Below are positions 34,615-47,502 of a stretch of 64,000 bases of DNA, in pieces (the stretch's first letter is position 1; each line of letters begins with the position of its first letter). The DNA is from Azolla pinnata (Eukaryota > Streptophyta > Polypodiopsida > Salviniales > Salviniaceae): positions 51,773 to 115,772 of the forward strand of contig JBBBWG010029310.1 of NCBI GenBank assembly GCA_037176905.1, written 5' to 3'. A program made the position numbers and the translations under genes. The notes beneath the pieces are model-generated. The model saw only the letters and a program-made list of their open reading frames with translations, ran no database searches and was not told the origin of the DNA.

Positions 34615-37485
34615 TTAAATGTCCTCGGCTGAGCTTGCAGAGTCATCATCATCATCACTCCCAGATCCACTGCTGCTGCTCCCACTCCCACTCCCACTCC
34701 CACTCCCACTTTCACTCCCACTACTTCCACTACCACTGCCGCTGCTCCCACTGCTTGAGCTTTCCTGCTTCTGATCGGCTGCAGCTTGTGCTTGCGCTTG
34801 AGCTCTTAACACCTCAGCTGGATTCACTCCATCATCCTCGCTCACATCCACATCCTCGATCATTTCATAGTCGCTGACTATCTCATCATCTATGTTGACT
34901 TCGTGCTGCGGCGGGTCCAATGCCTTGGTTATCTTCTTCGAGCTTTCGTCGTCTTCTTCATTAGCCTCAATCTCCACATCCACATCTTCCGAGTAATCAT
35001 CAATCTTGGTTTCTATTCTCGGAGGTTGTGATGCTGGTGCTGGTGCAGGTGGTAGTGCAGATTCTACAGGAACTGCTGGTGGAGAGATTCTTCCTTTCGT
35101 TGTAAGTTTGGCTGTAGTAGATGCACTAGAGGAAGTATCCGCCTTTCTCTTCGCAGATTTCTTTTCAGCTGCAACCCGGAAAAAAGGCAAAGTTATGATA
35201 ATGTTATATTATCTCTCCAGCTGATGAAAATGCAACTAAAATAAACATATCCACATATACCATACCTTCCAAGTACATATAGGTGCTAAGCTTATCTTAG
35301 CATTATCCACAACTATCATGCTTTCAGAATGTATATAGATGCTAAACTTATAAAATTATACCTGACATATACCATATTTTTCGCATATAGCTATATATAT
35401 ATATATATAGCTGCTAACACTTGTCTTACTCTTATCCACATATATCATACTTTCAGGGTTTACTATAGGTTCTAAGTTCATCTTACTATAATTCATATGT
35501 ACCATACTTTCAGAGTTCTATATAGGTGCTAAAACTTATCTTACTGTTATCCACATACATCATACTTTCAGGGTTTAATATAGGTTCTAAGTTTATCCTA
35601 CTACAATTCATATGTACCATACTTTCAGAGGTTATATAGGGACTAAACTTATGTTCTATTATCCACATATAATACACTTTCAGGGTATATATGGGTACAA
35701 AAATCAACTTACTATTACCTACATATACCATACGTTCAAGGTGCTAAACTGATCTAACTATTGCCCACATATCCACATATATCATACTTTCAGGGTTTAA
35801 TATAGGTTCTAAGTTTATCCTACTACAATTCATATGTATCATACTTTCAGAGTTTTATATAGGGACTAAACTTATCTTCTATTATCCACGTATAATATAC
35901 TTTCAGGGTACACAAATATGTGTTAAACTTACCTTGCCATTATCCACCTATACAATACTGTTAAGGTATATATACGGGTTCTAGAACTTGTATTACTATT
36001 ATCCACATATTCCACACATTCAGGGAATGTATATATTGGTGCTGAACTTATCTTACCTGGTGTCTCAGTTTGAGTGATTTGACTGGTAGGTATTTCCTCC
36101 GCTTGAACCTGGAAAGAAAACACATAGAATGAAATGAAAGGAGACTGGGAAGGCGAAAAACTACAGGGAATAAAGCAGTAGTGTTTTTTTTGGTTCCCTT
36201 AAATCCCCAATGTTTTAGTTATTCCTCCTAATGCCCATCCTAGTCACATGAGGGGAACCAAAAGTTGGCCTCACATTTACTCAAACAGCATTTGAAATTG
36301 AGATACAAGAGTCATTTATATGGTCATGCAACTGCTTAGATAGTGCATGCAAATGGTTCAGATATAGATTTAACTTTGAATGGAATTTAGAAAACAAGCA
36401 ATCCCGAGTTTATCTGATGCAACAAAGGAAACCCACGTGGTATTTTGAAGCTTTCCCTTATTATGAACCAGCAAGAGGGTGTACAATTTAATCAAACACA
36501 AGACATGATATTTAGATGAGACATATATATACCAGAGGATTTATTCGCTCCACACTGACGTTGGGAGGAATGGAGCTTAGACCAGAAGGGATTGATGCTC
36601 CATTGAGATGACCTGGTGATGTAGCTGGCTCCGTAGCCAAAGATCCTCCACCACCTATGACACTTGCATTACTACTACTCACATTGGAAGATTCTCCTGG
36701 AAGCCTTACATGCCTTAGGCTCTTTATAGCTTTGTGCAATCGCTCCAACCTAAAGCTCTTCCCGTCGAAGAAGATTACACCATCGAGCTCTCTGCAATCT
36801 TCACTGTTTCCTTGAAATGAGACTTTGGGTTTCCCAGCTTGATTATTGCAGAACTCAACCGTAACTTTGTTCTCTGCATTTTTCGACAGTGTCCCAGGTC
36901 GCGTTGTGTCAATTGATGCTGGTTTAAATTCATCTGCAAAGCAGAAACAATCTTGGTCTCTCTTTGGCGATCGATGAAAAGAATTCGGGTTCGAATATCC
37001 AATATCTCAGACATCGTTGCTCCACCGATAAGATCTCTCACTCACTTCCTCTCTAAAGGGAACATCCGAATGAAATTCATATCAACTAAACATACAGTAC
37101 ATCACAATTGATGCTGGTTTAAAATTCATCTGCAAATCAGAAACAAACTTGCTCTCTCTTCGGCGATCCATGAAAAGAATTTCGGTTCGAATTCCCGACA
37201 TCTCAGACATCGTTGCTCCACCCATAATATGACTCATTCTCTTCCTCTCCGAAGGAAATATTCGAATGATATCCATGTCAACTAAACATACAGATACATC
37301 ACAATATCTCCAGAGGAACGTGACAAAAGCAGCACAGCGAAAACTGGGATTTTTCACTTACATCGCAAGCTGTAGAAGCGTGAGGAGGAGGCGGAAGGAT
37401 CGTCGGTGAAACTGGAGCCGAGAGAGAGAGGGAACCATTGCTCTGAAGGGGGCGCTGTGATGGGCTCCTTCGCCTTAGAATTCAT
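34615..37485 (-). CDS. EAF: ELL-associated factor (EAF) family, RNA polymerase II elongation factor
   Basis: Nuclear transcription elongation cofactor; in other eukaryotes EAF binds ELL and stimulates Pol II elongation. Exons on the minus strand: 37485-37362, 36933-36533, 36108-36057, 35168-34615. Phases agree and give 376 aa. The EAF domain spans about residues 17-125, with the family-typical WFPLSLGSSF, FKPASIDTTRPGTLS, NKVTVEF and GVIFFDGKSFRLERLHKAIK. The rest is disordered: a Ser/Gly/Pro-rich middle, a basic patch EKKSAKRKAD, an acidic region, and a tail of Ser-Gly repeats ending SDDDDDSASSAEDI. This matches plant EAF-like proteins such as Arabidopsis At1g71080 in my memory. Intron 1 has a tandem duplication that copies the exon 2 splice acceptor, and intron 3 is almost wholly a minisatellite. 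The adjacent gene on the 5' side, cyclin B1, is divergent. Confidence 0.93.
35250..36050 (-). repeat. ~57-bp minisatellite filling EAF intron 3
   Basis: About fourteen degenerate copies of a unit with ATCCACATATA, CATACTTTCAGGG and TAGGTGCTAAACTTATCTTA. The array reaches almost to the 3' end of exon 3 (36057). Open frames in it are artefacts of the period. Confidence 0.9.
36910..37305 (-). repeat. ~195-bp tandem duplication over the EAF exon 2 acceptor
   Basis: CAATTGATGCTGGTTT occurs at 36910 and 37105, and TCAACTAAACATACAG at 37082 and 37278, so the unit is 195-196 bp. The duplicated part includes the first ~24 bases of exon 2 and the real 3' splice site TTTGCAG|AT. The upstream copy keeps a TTTGCAG|ATGAATTTTAA sequence; splicing there would give a stop codon within three codons. 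Confidence 0.92.
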
Positions 37486-40120
37486 TCCCCCCCCTTCTCT
37501 CTTCTACCGCTGCTACTATTTCTTCTTCTTCTTCTTCTTCTTTCTACTGCTGCTGCTGCTGCTATTTCTGCTTCTTCCTTCTGCTCCCTTTCTGCTGCTG
37601 CTTCCTCTGAGTCTGTAAATATCTCCCTTTCTGCTTTTCCTTCTTCGATCTGCCGATCTCGGGAAGCACAGACAGACGCAGAGAATCAGTCCTCTGCAAA
37701 ATCGCCCAACAAGAAGAAGATGAACAAAATCGCCCAAAATCGCCCAACAAGAAGAAGACGAAGGCTAACCCTAATTATCCCAAATTAACTCTAATTAACC
37801 CTAATTAACTCCTTTGTTAAACCTAACTTCACCCTAATCAGCTCTTTCTCCCCTACTTAAACCCTAACTCAATTCCTTCTAACCTAATTTAACCCTAATT
37901 ATCAACTCCTTTGTTAAACCTGACTTCGCCGTGATTGGCTCCTTCTACCCTTGTTAAGCCTAGACTCTGATTCCTTCTGACCTAATTTAACCCTAATTAT
38001 TAACTCCTTTGTTAAACCTAATTAAACCCTGATCAACTCCTTCTACCCTAATTTAACCTTGATCAACTTCTTCTAACCTAATTTAACCCTGATTAAACCA
38101 TGATCAACTCCTTCTACCCTAATTTAACCTTGATCAACTTCTTCTAACCTTATTTAACCCTAATCATTGATTCTCTTGTAATCCTGATCAAAACCTGATC
38201 AACTGCTTCTACCCTAATCAAACCTTGATCAACGCCTTCTACCCTGATTTAACCTGGATCAGTTCCTTCTAACCTGATTTAACCCTGATTAATTCCTTTT
38301 GTAAACTTGATTCCATGATCAACTCCTTCAAACCTAATTAAACCCTAATCAACTCCTAACCTAATTTGACCTTAATCGATTCCTTCTAGCCTAATCTAAC
38401 CCTAATTAAACCCTCCTCCACGCTAATGGCCTACTAATCAACCCCACATTCGTGTATCACTAACTTGATTATTGCTCTAAATCTTTCTCTCCATTGCATC
38501 ACTTTAATCCTAAACCTTGGACCGATCGCTTTGTTTTGCTTGCCAATTTGAAATCGTCTCTTTTGCCCTAATTACGTCCTTCAACCCTAATCAACTCCTC
38601 CTACCCTAATTTACCGTAATTAACTCCTAATTAAACCTTGATCAACTCCTTCTAGCCTAATTTAATTAACCTAGTTAGCCCCTCCTCCACACTGTTGGCC
38701 TACTAATCAACTCCCCCATTCGCGTAAGCACTAACCTAATTACCGCTTTGAACCTTTCCCTTGCATCGCTTTAACCTTGAACCCCGTAGCAATCGCTTCA
38801 CTTTGCTTGCCAGTTTGAAATCGTCTCTTATACGCAACTCTCGCTTTTGTTGGCGAATTCGGGCATCGCCCTGAAACACGTTGTGATGGCCAGTCGGATT
38901 CATCCGATGGCCAGTTGCTCCGAACTCGTAGGATCGGACAAACGTTGCAAGTGAAAGGGGCTCGGAATTGGGAACCAGTAGAACTGGGGGGCGCAAACTG
39001 TACTCGTACTTAGCCCATTCCAAGAAGCTGATTTTCACAGGTACGTACAATAATTTGTATGTACATTAGTACACAACAAGATCATGTGGCCGATGTTCTG
39101 GCTGAACTAATCACAAGTTCGAATCTCTTTGTGGAATATGTCGATGCCATTGTAACTACATTATACCGCCAAGACCGTGTTGGTATAACCAGTACGTAGG
39201 CATCATCGATCGAAACAGATCGATCTTCCCTCGAATCGCTTTCTCAGACTCATCTGACGATCTTGAATAAAATCGCACTTTTCGCTTATCGTGTTACGGT
39301 TTCCTTGATGCCTCTCTCTTGGCATAATCTGTGAAACTGACAACGCAAACACATGCATCTATACATTTATACATTACAGATGCATGCACATGGACCCATA
39401 CGCATTCATCGATAGACAACTCATGCATGCACTTCCATGAACTTGAGCATATTAATTCTATAATCGATTAGGCGTAAGTGTAATTCATTATCCAAACGAC
39501 AATTCAGAAATACATACATCTGTANNNNNNNNNNNNNNNNNNNNNNNNNNNNNNNNNNNNNNNNNNNNNNNNNNNNNNNNNNNNNNNNNNNNNNNNNNNN
39601 NNNNNNNNNNNNNNNNNNNNNNNNCATACATACATACATACATACATACATACATACATGCACACACACACATGGACATTCATTAGCAGGTCATAGACGA
39701 TATAACAGATGATGGCATACATACGGATGCATGCACATGCACACCATACGGATACGTACGTACGAGGCCAGGCCACATCCATACGTATACGCATACGGAG
39801 ATACGCCGTATGTACGCCGGGCCCCGTACTTAGCAAGGTGCGAGATGGACGGCCCAGATCTTCCCCTGAAAATGTAGCCGTTGAACTAGGCCCGTAGATT
39901 TGAATCTCTCGCTCGACTGTTCATCTTCCCTTCCGTCCCCGCCGAAGGAACTGCAGAGCGATTTCTCTGTCGATCTTCAGAGGGAGATTTCTCTGTCGAT
40001 CTTCTCGTTGCTGCTGCTGCTTCTGCTGCTTCTGCCTCCCGCTTCCTTCTTCGCTTCTCGCTTCCTTTCGGTTCGTGGGGGCCTGCTCTGCCTCCTCCCG
40101 TTCCCCTTTTCTCCTTCGAG
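37486..40120. repeat. Divergent intergenic region with CCCTAA-rich array, 269-bp duplication and assembly gap
   Basis: From about 37760 to 38720 the DNA is built of short units of 25-40 bp with TAACCCTAATTAACTCCTT as the core, rich in telobox-like AACCCTAA. Two ~265-bp blocks beginning CCTCCTCCAC at 38412 and 38681 are 269 bp apart. A (CATA)n microsatellite surrounds the N run at 39525-39624. A GAA-on-sense tract for the EAF gene lies at 37519-37542. The region should contain the promoters of EAF (left) and cyclin B1 (right). Confidence 0.8.
39525..39624. other. Assembly gap of 100 N
   Basis: Exactly 100 undetermined bases, probably a placeholder of arbitrary length. The right flank is a pure (CATA)n microsatellite (39625-39660), which explains the failed assembly. 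Confidence 0.98.
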
Positions 40121-43100
40121 ATGTATCAAACCAGGGTAAGGAAGGAATCGATCGCCTCTGCTCGCGCTCATCTTGATCGGAAGCAATGTCTAACCTTTTC
40201 TGGTTTGCTCTCTCTCTCTCTCTCTCCCTCTCTCTTTCGGTCTCTCTCTTTTTGCCTTTCTTTTTTTGCCAGCATCGAACTTCTCTTCATCAAGACGAGA
40301 ATGCCAAGCCTGGTGCGGACGCCAAACCAGCTTCCAGAGGTTAGACTCCATCTTCTTCTTCTTCTTCTTCTTCTTTCCTGTAGATAGCCAAAAAACTGTT
40401 TTTTTGCTCGAATCTATGCCAAAACACGTATACGCACTCGTTTGTTTGCATGCGTGTGTGTGCATCTATATATAACAAGCGTCTGTATGTATATATATAT
40501 ATATATACGTAAGCATGTGCTGCGTGCTTACGTACAGATACGTGCTTGTTTGTGGGCGTTTACGTGTACATGTGGGTCTGTACGTGGATGTGGGTGTGAA
40601 TGTGTGCTTGTATGCCTGTACGTCATCATCTCTTGAAAGTGTGCATGCAAAATGAGAGATGGATGTTTGATATGGTAGTTGCAAATGGGAAAGCTGTTGC
40701 CACAACCAACAATGGCCGTCAAGCTCTTGGGGACATTGGGAACATTGTACAAGCCGGGAAAGGACGGAGAAACAATGAGGCAGAGTAAGTTATTAAAGAC
40801 CTTACACCTGACTCTTTATGCACATGATGGCTTGTGGTGCATTCTCCTGGAATCAATTCAGTAGAAAAACTACATTATGTATGAATCTAGTAAGGACATA
40901 GCTACTATCGAAAGGTATTATCCTAGAATCGATTTAGTGAAAAGCATATATTTTGTACGAAATGAAGAGCCACAGTAGGTTAGTGCATAGCTATATTGTG
41001 ATGCATAACCTTAGAATCTATTCACAAGAAATCCACATAATCTGCACTGTAAATTGCATATAGGTTTCTACTTTTGATGCGTTCTTTTAGAAACTATCCA
41101 GTGAAAGATCACATGTTCTGTATGAATCAGGGGAGCATCAAAGAAAGCTTTGCAACCTCCAGTGGGAAGGCCAATCACAAGGTGATGACTGCTCTATTCA
41201 CTCTTTCGCTGCACATGTGTGCATGTGCACCTATGTTCTGTATATCGTGATTTTCATAATTGCACGTCTATATTTAGGATGATATACATGTATGTATCTG
41301 TGATATACATATGTTAGGTCTGTAAGCTAGGTATATTTCTAGTATCACTAAGTCATTATGCACGTATCCACTCTAGTATGGAACAGTTATGCATGCGTAT
41401 ATTAATGTTACACATGCGAATCTGTCTGCATATTCATGCTTTCATGTATGTTTAGTATCATATAGCATTGTATGTGCGCAGGCATGTGTCTACACTCGGG
41501 ATACATCTGCCTATTCATGCTTTATAGTATGTGCGTGTGTGCATGTATTTTATGATGAATGCTTGCACACTTGAGCAAAGAGCTAAACTTGATAAATCCT
41601 CTCTTCTAAGTATAGAAGTTTTGGAGCACAATTAGCTAACAAGAAAGCTCTGGAAGATGCTGCTGCTACAACTCTTCAGGTAGTTCATTCGTTTACATTA
41701 TACTTATTGGAAATTGATGAGGCCACAATGAGATGATGTTGATGATGATAAATGACATTCACTACTAAGGACATGATACCATGATGTGAAATGCATATCT
41801 AAGAAGCAAAAATATCTTGTTCAGCCTTCTAAGGAAGCCAATATACCAGTTGGGAAGATTACTAGAATCCTACCGAAAGGGAGGAAGGGGCGTACACTAA
41901 CATCAACCCTTACTGCACGTAGTGAGGTAATGCACAATGATCATCCAGGTCAAGTCTTTTTATAAGAAACCATGCCTGATTTGTTATATCGATTTCTCAC
42001 TAATTACATGTTTAAACCCTAAATATTTAATTTCAGCTGTTTTCAATCTAATTCAAGTATTTTTGAACCATGTTTCTACTGGTTGGCACTATCACCAATA
42101 TCATGTTTACACTTTGAACATCTTACTCTTGATCCATTTTTGAACTTTCAGCACTGTCACCAATGACCAGTAACATGTATAAAACGTTAACCATTTTGTT
42201 TTACTCCAGTCTCTATGTGTATCGGACAAGCAAGAGGAGTTACCCAATATAGACTTGGAAGATGTGGGAAACCAATTAGCCGTTGTAGATTTCGTTGAAG
42301 ACATATACAGCTTCTACCGCAAAAATGAGGTTAAAAAAATATCAAAGACCTTTAAATGGAACTAAAACTTGGTTGTGTGAAAATCAGACTTCTTCATTCT
42401 CTTTTTATTACATTCATGCATATGACTAATTTTGTATGAAAAAGGCTCAAAGCTGCGTACCCCATGACTACATGTCTCACCAAACCAACATTAACCACCG
42501 TATGAGAGCTATCCTCGTGGACTGGTTAATCGAGGTAAGAAGATGTTTAATGATTATATTTATATGTTAGATGTACGTGTAATATTTAGTTTGATAGGTT
42601 TTGTAGCAGATTTATATTTCATAACTTTTCATGAAGGAGATGAATTTATTTTGTTCTTTTCCCTAATTTTGTATTTGTAACATTTTCTAGGTCCATTTAA
42701 AGTTCAAGCTAATGCCTGAAACATTATTTCTGACCACGAACATAATTGATCGCTATCTGGCGATTCAGAGTGTTGAACGGAAACAGTTACAATTGGTTGG
42801 TATGACTGCCCTACTTGTTGCATCGAAATATGAAGAGATCTGGGCCCCTGAGGTAGATATAATCAAAACATATTGTTGTTTTCAAATTGCACACCTACAT
42901 TTCAGATAATGCACACATACATGCATAGACATCAATTGACCTCTTGATTTTATGTTAGGTCAATGATTTTGTATACATTTCAGATAATGCATACACACGT
43001 CAGCAAATTCTCGATATGGTACACTCCCAGATCTTGTTTCTTGTTTCTTATGGTGGTTTTGATTTGATGACGGAATCCTAATCTGTTGTCTTTCATAACA

Positions 43101-44329
43101 GGAGAAGACAATGTTGAATATATTGAGGTTCAATCTATGTGTTCCAACACCTTATGTATTTGTCGTGAGGTTCTTGAAGGCTGCGAAATCGGATCAGAAG
43201 GTGAAACAGTATAAACATTCATGTACAGACACACGTGTTATGTGTGACCGTACACATCTACAGAATCACTGAAATATTACGGATCGGCATATGCATTTGC
43301 ACATATATATATATAAATTGCAACACATACATGTGCAAATATATGCACTACTGATGCTTCTTGTCACTCTCCCTTGTATATATACACATATATGTATATG
43401 TATGTATGTGTATATATATACATATATATGCATACTTGTATTTAGATATTGGCTCATATTTGCTTACTTATGGGTGCAGCTAGAGATGTTGTCATTCTAC
43501 TACACCGAGTTATGTTTGGTGTCGTATGAGATGGTCAAATTCCGTCCATCGTTGCTAGCAGCATCAGCTGTCTACACTGCACAAAACACGTTGAATCCAG
43601 CAGGAAGAGACTGCAACTGGAGCAAGCTCCTCAAGCATCACTCTGGCTACTCAGAGTCAGAACTCTTGTAAGTTCTCTCTCCACCATCAATCCATCATCA
43701 AATGCAGTTTTTCTTTCCTTTATTCGTTTGCATTGGCGTTTTTCATACAACATCAGTGTTCTTGCATTGGCTTTGTCTCTTCTTCCTTCCATCTATCATC
43801 TATCATTTTTGCTATTTTTCTCCTCCATCCATCATCAAATGCAGCTTGCATATAGTTTGCTTGCCCTTTTACCCTCCATCTATATTGCATCAAATGTAGT
43901 TTTTTAGCGTGTTCCCCGCTTACCATTTCATCCGTTATTTTGGAGTAGCCCCTGTTGCCCTTGTTTCTTTTTGCATTTTGAAAGAAATGCTGCAAGTGTG
44001 GAAAATACAGTATAATTTCCGTGAAACTGATAATACGTTTGTTCCACCATCCATCAAATTAAAACGTAAAGGAAGAGGAAACACTGTAAACCGTAAAAGA
44101 AGAAGGCAGTGTTCGTGGATCTGATGTTAGATAACGTGTTCGATTGTGCTGTGGTGTTTATGAATGCAGGGAATGTTCGAAAAAGATGTTGGGATTGCAA
44201 AAGGAATCTGAAGATGGGAAAATTCAAAGTGTTGTGAGGAAGAAATACTGTATGGAGAAGTATGGATCCGTTGCTCTTTTGAAACCTCCTTCCTTTTCAT
44301 TCCAACAAACCAACCAAAACCGTACATGA
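40121..44329 (+). CDS. CYCB1: Mitotic cyclin B1
   Basis: Regulatory subunit of CDK that drives G2/M and is destroyed by the APC/C at anaphase. Thirteen coding exons: 40121-40135, 40273-40339, 40679-40784, 41131-41181, 41616-41679, 41825-41926, 42210-42329, 42445-42534, 42691-42852, 42959-43018, 43102-43200, 43480-43667, 44170-44329 (TGA). They give 427 aa and all phases agree. The destruction box RQALGDIGN is at residues 41-49 (R41, L44, I47, N49), the form typical of plant B1 cyclins. The cyclin N box starts near 165 with HRMRAILVDWLIE (193-205) and KYEEIWAPE (251-259); the C-terminal cyclin fold runs from about 280 to 405. The first coding exon is only five codons (MYQTR). Its ATG is the first in this frame after a pyrimidine-rich leader, and an unseen upstream exon cannot be wholly excluded. 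I see no CCGTTG-type MSA element with confidence. Confidence 0.95.
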
Positions 44330-46740
44330 ATGATAAAAAATATGATCACAAAACTATATCAAATAGATCATAAACTATGTCAAATAGACCAAAACTATGT
44401 CAAATAGACCAAAACTATATCAAATATGATCATAAACTATATCAAATAGATCTATGTATTGCAAAAAAACTTCTCTATTCTATGCAATCTATCCATGAAT
44501 ATTACATACCTATCTATTATATGGGTAAATCCAATCAATCTATGCCATATCAATATGGGGCATATATACGGTATATATATATATATATATTTATCAAGAT
44601 TTAAACTTCCTCTATATGCAAATCTGTTTCTATGGGGCATTTTTATATATATACATTTATCGAGATTTAACTTCCTATATCAGCAAAGCTGTTTCTATCA
44701 AACCTATCTGTCTATGAGTTTTAGATGACATTTATAGAGGTCTATCAGATCAATGAAGCTATGCCCGCATCGACACAAGGTTGTCTCTCTCTGTAACGCA
44801 ACCCATAGCTCATGGGTGGATCTAGATTTATTTCCAAAAGCCAAAAAGAGAAAAAGAATACCCATATCATCAGCAGCTTTCTTATGAGTGCAAAAAAAAA
44901 ACATTTTGGTTTCTTAGAATGATCATCTCATGTCTTAGCTTATGGTTCCTCTTCACCTTGTGTATTTGAAATGGTTATTAACATACTGCAGCAAAGCTGC
45001 AATTACATTCTTGAAGTAGCAAAGTTGCGATTTTCATTGGAAATTTTTGTATCAGCTTTATATGTTTGAAAAGTAATTACCAAAATGCAGGAAAGCTGAG
45101 ATTACAATCCGTGAAGAATACCCATAATTGATTGGAAAATCATAATTGGCATCGTGTATTATGATTACTACAATCGGCAAAGAATACTCCAAATTATGAT
45201 TTTGACCAGAAATTGTAGTTAGCATTCTTGTATTTGGAATGTGATTAACAGAATGCAGCTGAAAACCGTGATTGTGAAGACCCAAAGCTATGTAATTGTG
45301 AGCTAACCATTTCTTTTGTATCGCTTTTGGGTTACTCCGACACTATTGGTGTTAATAAGAGGGTTCATAACCAACTTATCAACTCGATTAGAAATTTGTC
45401 GGAAAATGTTTTTTCTGAGCATTCAAAGTTGATAACAATTTAACAATTGATGATTAAATCATTCCAATGACCCGATTGACAATTCAACATCATCATGTAA
45501 CCATTAACAATAGCAGAGGTATATGTTCAGGAATTCTTTTATTAACCACAGTATCTGGCACTAACTATTAACCACCGAAGCATTCTTTTATATACAATTT
45601 GCACCCTTAGTTTTACGAAATTCTCAAACTTAAACCTAAACTAGAACCAACGAAATTCTTAAGCTGTTAAGCCATTACAAACCAAAACTTAAACCAAAAG
45701 CAGAAGCAACCAACATCTTAAGCCGTTAAACCATTATAAACCAAAAACTCAGACCTAAACCAGAACCAACCAAACTCTTAAGCCATTAAGCCATTATAAA
45801 CCGAAACTTAAGACTAAACCAGAACCAACCAAACTCTAAAGTCGTTAAGCCATTATAAACTGAAACATAAGCCTGAAGCAAGAACAAACCAAAACTCAAA
45901 TAAAAAACCAAAGCCAACCAAACGCTTAAGCAATTATGCTGTTACAAACCAAAACTTAAGCCTAAACCAGAAACCAAAACCAACCAAAAGCTTAAGCAGT
46001 TATGCTGTTATAAACCAAAACTTAAACCTGAACTAGAACCAACCAAAGCCGTTAAGCCATTATAAACAGAAACTTAAGCCCAAAGCAAAAATAAACCAAA
46101 AATCAAACTAGAACCAAAGCCAACCAAACGCTTAAACAAATATGATGTTGTACACCAAAACCAACCAAACGGTTACGCAGTTATTCTGTTTTAAACCAAA
46201 ACGTAAACCTAAACCAGAACCAACCGAAACTCTTAAGCCATTACGACATTATAAACCAAAACTCAAACTTAAACCAAAACCAAGCAGCCAAATGCAGAAC
46301 AGGATCAAGAGGCATAAGATCGAAAATGAGCATGGAAGCTCATCAGGAAAGACAAGAGGGGAATTTCAAATCAAGAAGAAGAAGAAGAAGAAGAAGAAGA
46401 AGAAGAAGAAGAAGAAGAAGAAGAAGATGATGATGATGATGATGATGATGAGAATTTGGATGAAAGAATTGTGAAGAAGAAGAAGAAGAAGAAGAAGAAG
46501 ATGATGATGATGATGAGAATTTGGATGAAAGAATTGTGAAGAAGAAGAAGAAGAAGAAGAAGAGAATTTGGATGAAAGAACTGTGAAGAAGAAGAAGAAG
46601 AAGGAAAGGAAGAGAGAGAGGGGCATTTCTCTGAGAATTCGGAGAGCGAAAGAGTTCAGACAGAGAAAGGAGAAAGCAAGACAGGAAGAATCGAGCGGGA
46701 AAAGTGTTTTGAAATTTTGTTTCCCCTTCTTCCCATCTCT
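44330..46740. repeat. Intergenic DNA with two tandem families
   Basis: At 44345-44455 a 20-40-bp unit (CAAATAGACCAAAACTAT) repeats four to five times. From about 45600 to 46290 a ~60-65-bp unit (AACCAAAACTTAAACCTAAA, CCAACCAAACTCTTAAGC, CATTATAAACC) repeats about ten times. Between them the sequence is AT-rich without a gene. Confidence 0.8.
46374..46606 (+). repeat. (GAA)n/(GAT)n tracts 5' of CAP-H2
   Basis: GAA runs alternate with GAT runs and a unit GAGAATTTGGATGAAAGAA repeated three times (46450, 46514, 46562). The tract lies on the sense strand about 150-400 bp before the likely leader exon of the CAP-H2 gene. Confidence 0.85.
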
Positions 46741-46860
46741 GCAGCGAGAACGCGAGAGGACGGATTTGGACTGAATCTCAGATCTCCCAAGACATCTAGA
46801 TGTCTCTTTCCTCCCCGCCGTCCTCCCGCAAAAAATCCGATTGGAAACGAGAGATTGAAG
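46741..46860 (+). other. Candidate 5' leader exon of CAP-H2 with an upstream ORF
   Basis: A strong donor GAAG|GTAAGC ends at 46860. An ATG at 46800 opens a short frame (MSLSSPPSSRKKSDWKREIEG). A (GAA)n run at 47195-47240 lies in the following DNA before the main ATG at 47254. I take this as untranslated leader with a possible upstream ORF; the acceptor is not certain (candidates near 47105 and 47112). Confidence 0.4.
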
Positions 46861-47253
46861 GTAAGCTTTTTAGGGTTCTTTCTTCCAATGGATTGATTCG
46901 TGCTAGTTTTTTTCCTCTTCTTCAAGCTTGTTTTGGGCTGTCAGGGCTTCTTTTCTTTTCCCCCCAGCTGATGTTACTAGGAGATTTAGGGCTTTCAAGA
47001 TCTTTTCGCAATTTCAGATTCAGGGGTTTTTCAATTTAGGGTTGAGGAGCCGAAATCCGTGAAGGAATTACCACATTCTGCTCTTTCAATGGCTGGTCCT
47101 CTCAGAATCAGAGAAAACATCTGCTCCGGGAGAACACGTTATTTTGTTTCGCATCCTCTGCATCTTCCTGATCACATTTGACGGAGGAGAACGAAGAAGA
47201 AGAATAAGAAGAAGAAGAAGAAGAAGAAGAAGAATAAGAAGCTCGTAGTAGAT

Positions 47254-47456
47254 ATGGAAAAAGAAGACGACAACAGGTTTCTGCTTTTGCTTCAACCTAA
47301 TCGGGATTTAGCAGCGAATTGGGCAGTGGATGTGGCCAGAGAGCTGGAAATATATCTACAAGGGCTTTCTTTATCTGCTCAATCTCACCATGAAGGTTCC
47401 TTAGATCCGTCATTCAACTTTGCACAAGGTAATTACTGATTCTACTCTAAGAACCG

Positions 47457-47502
<46 letters not shown>

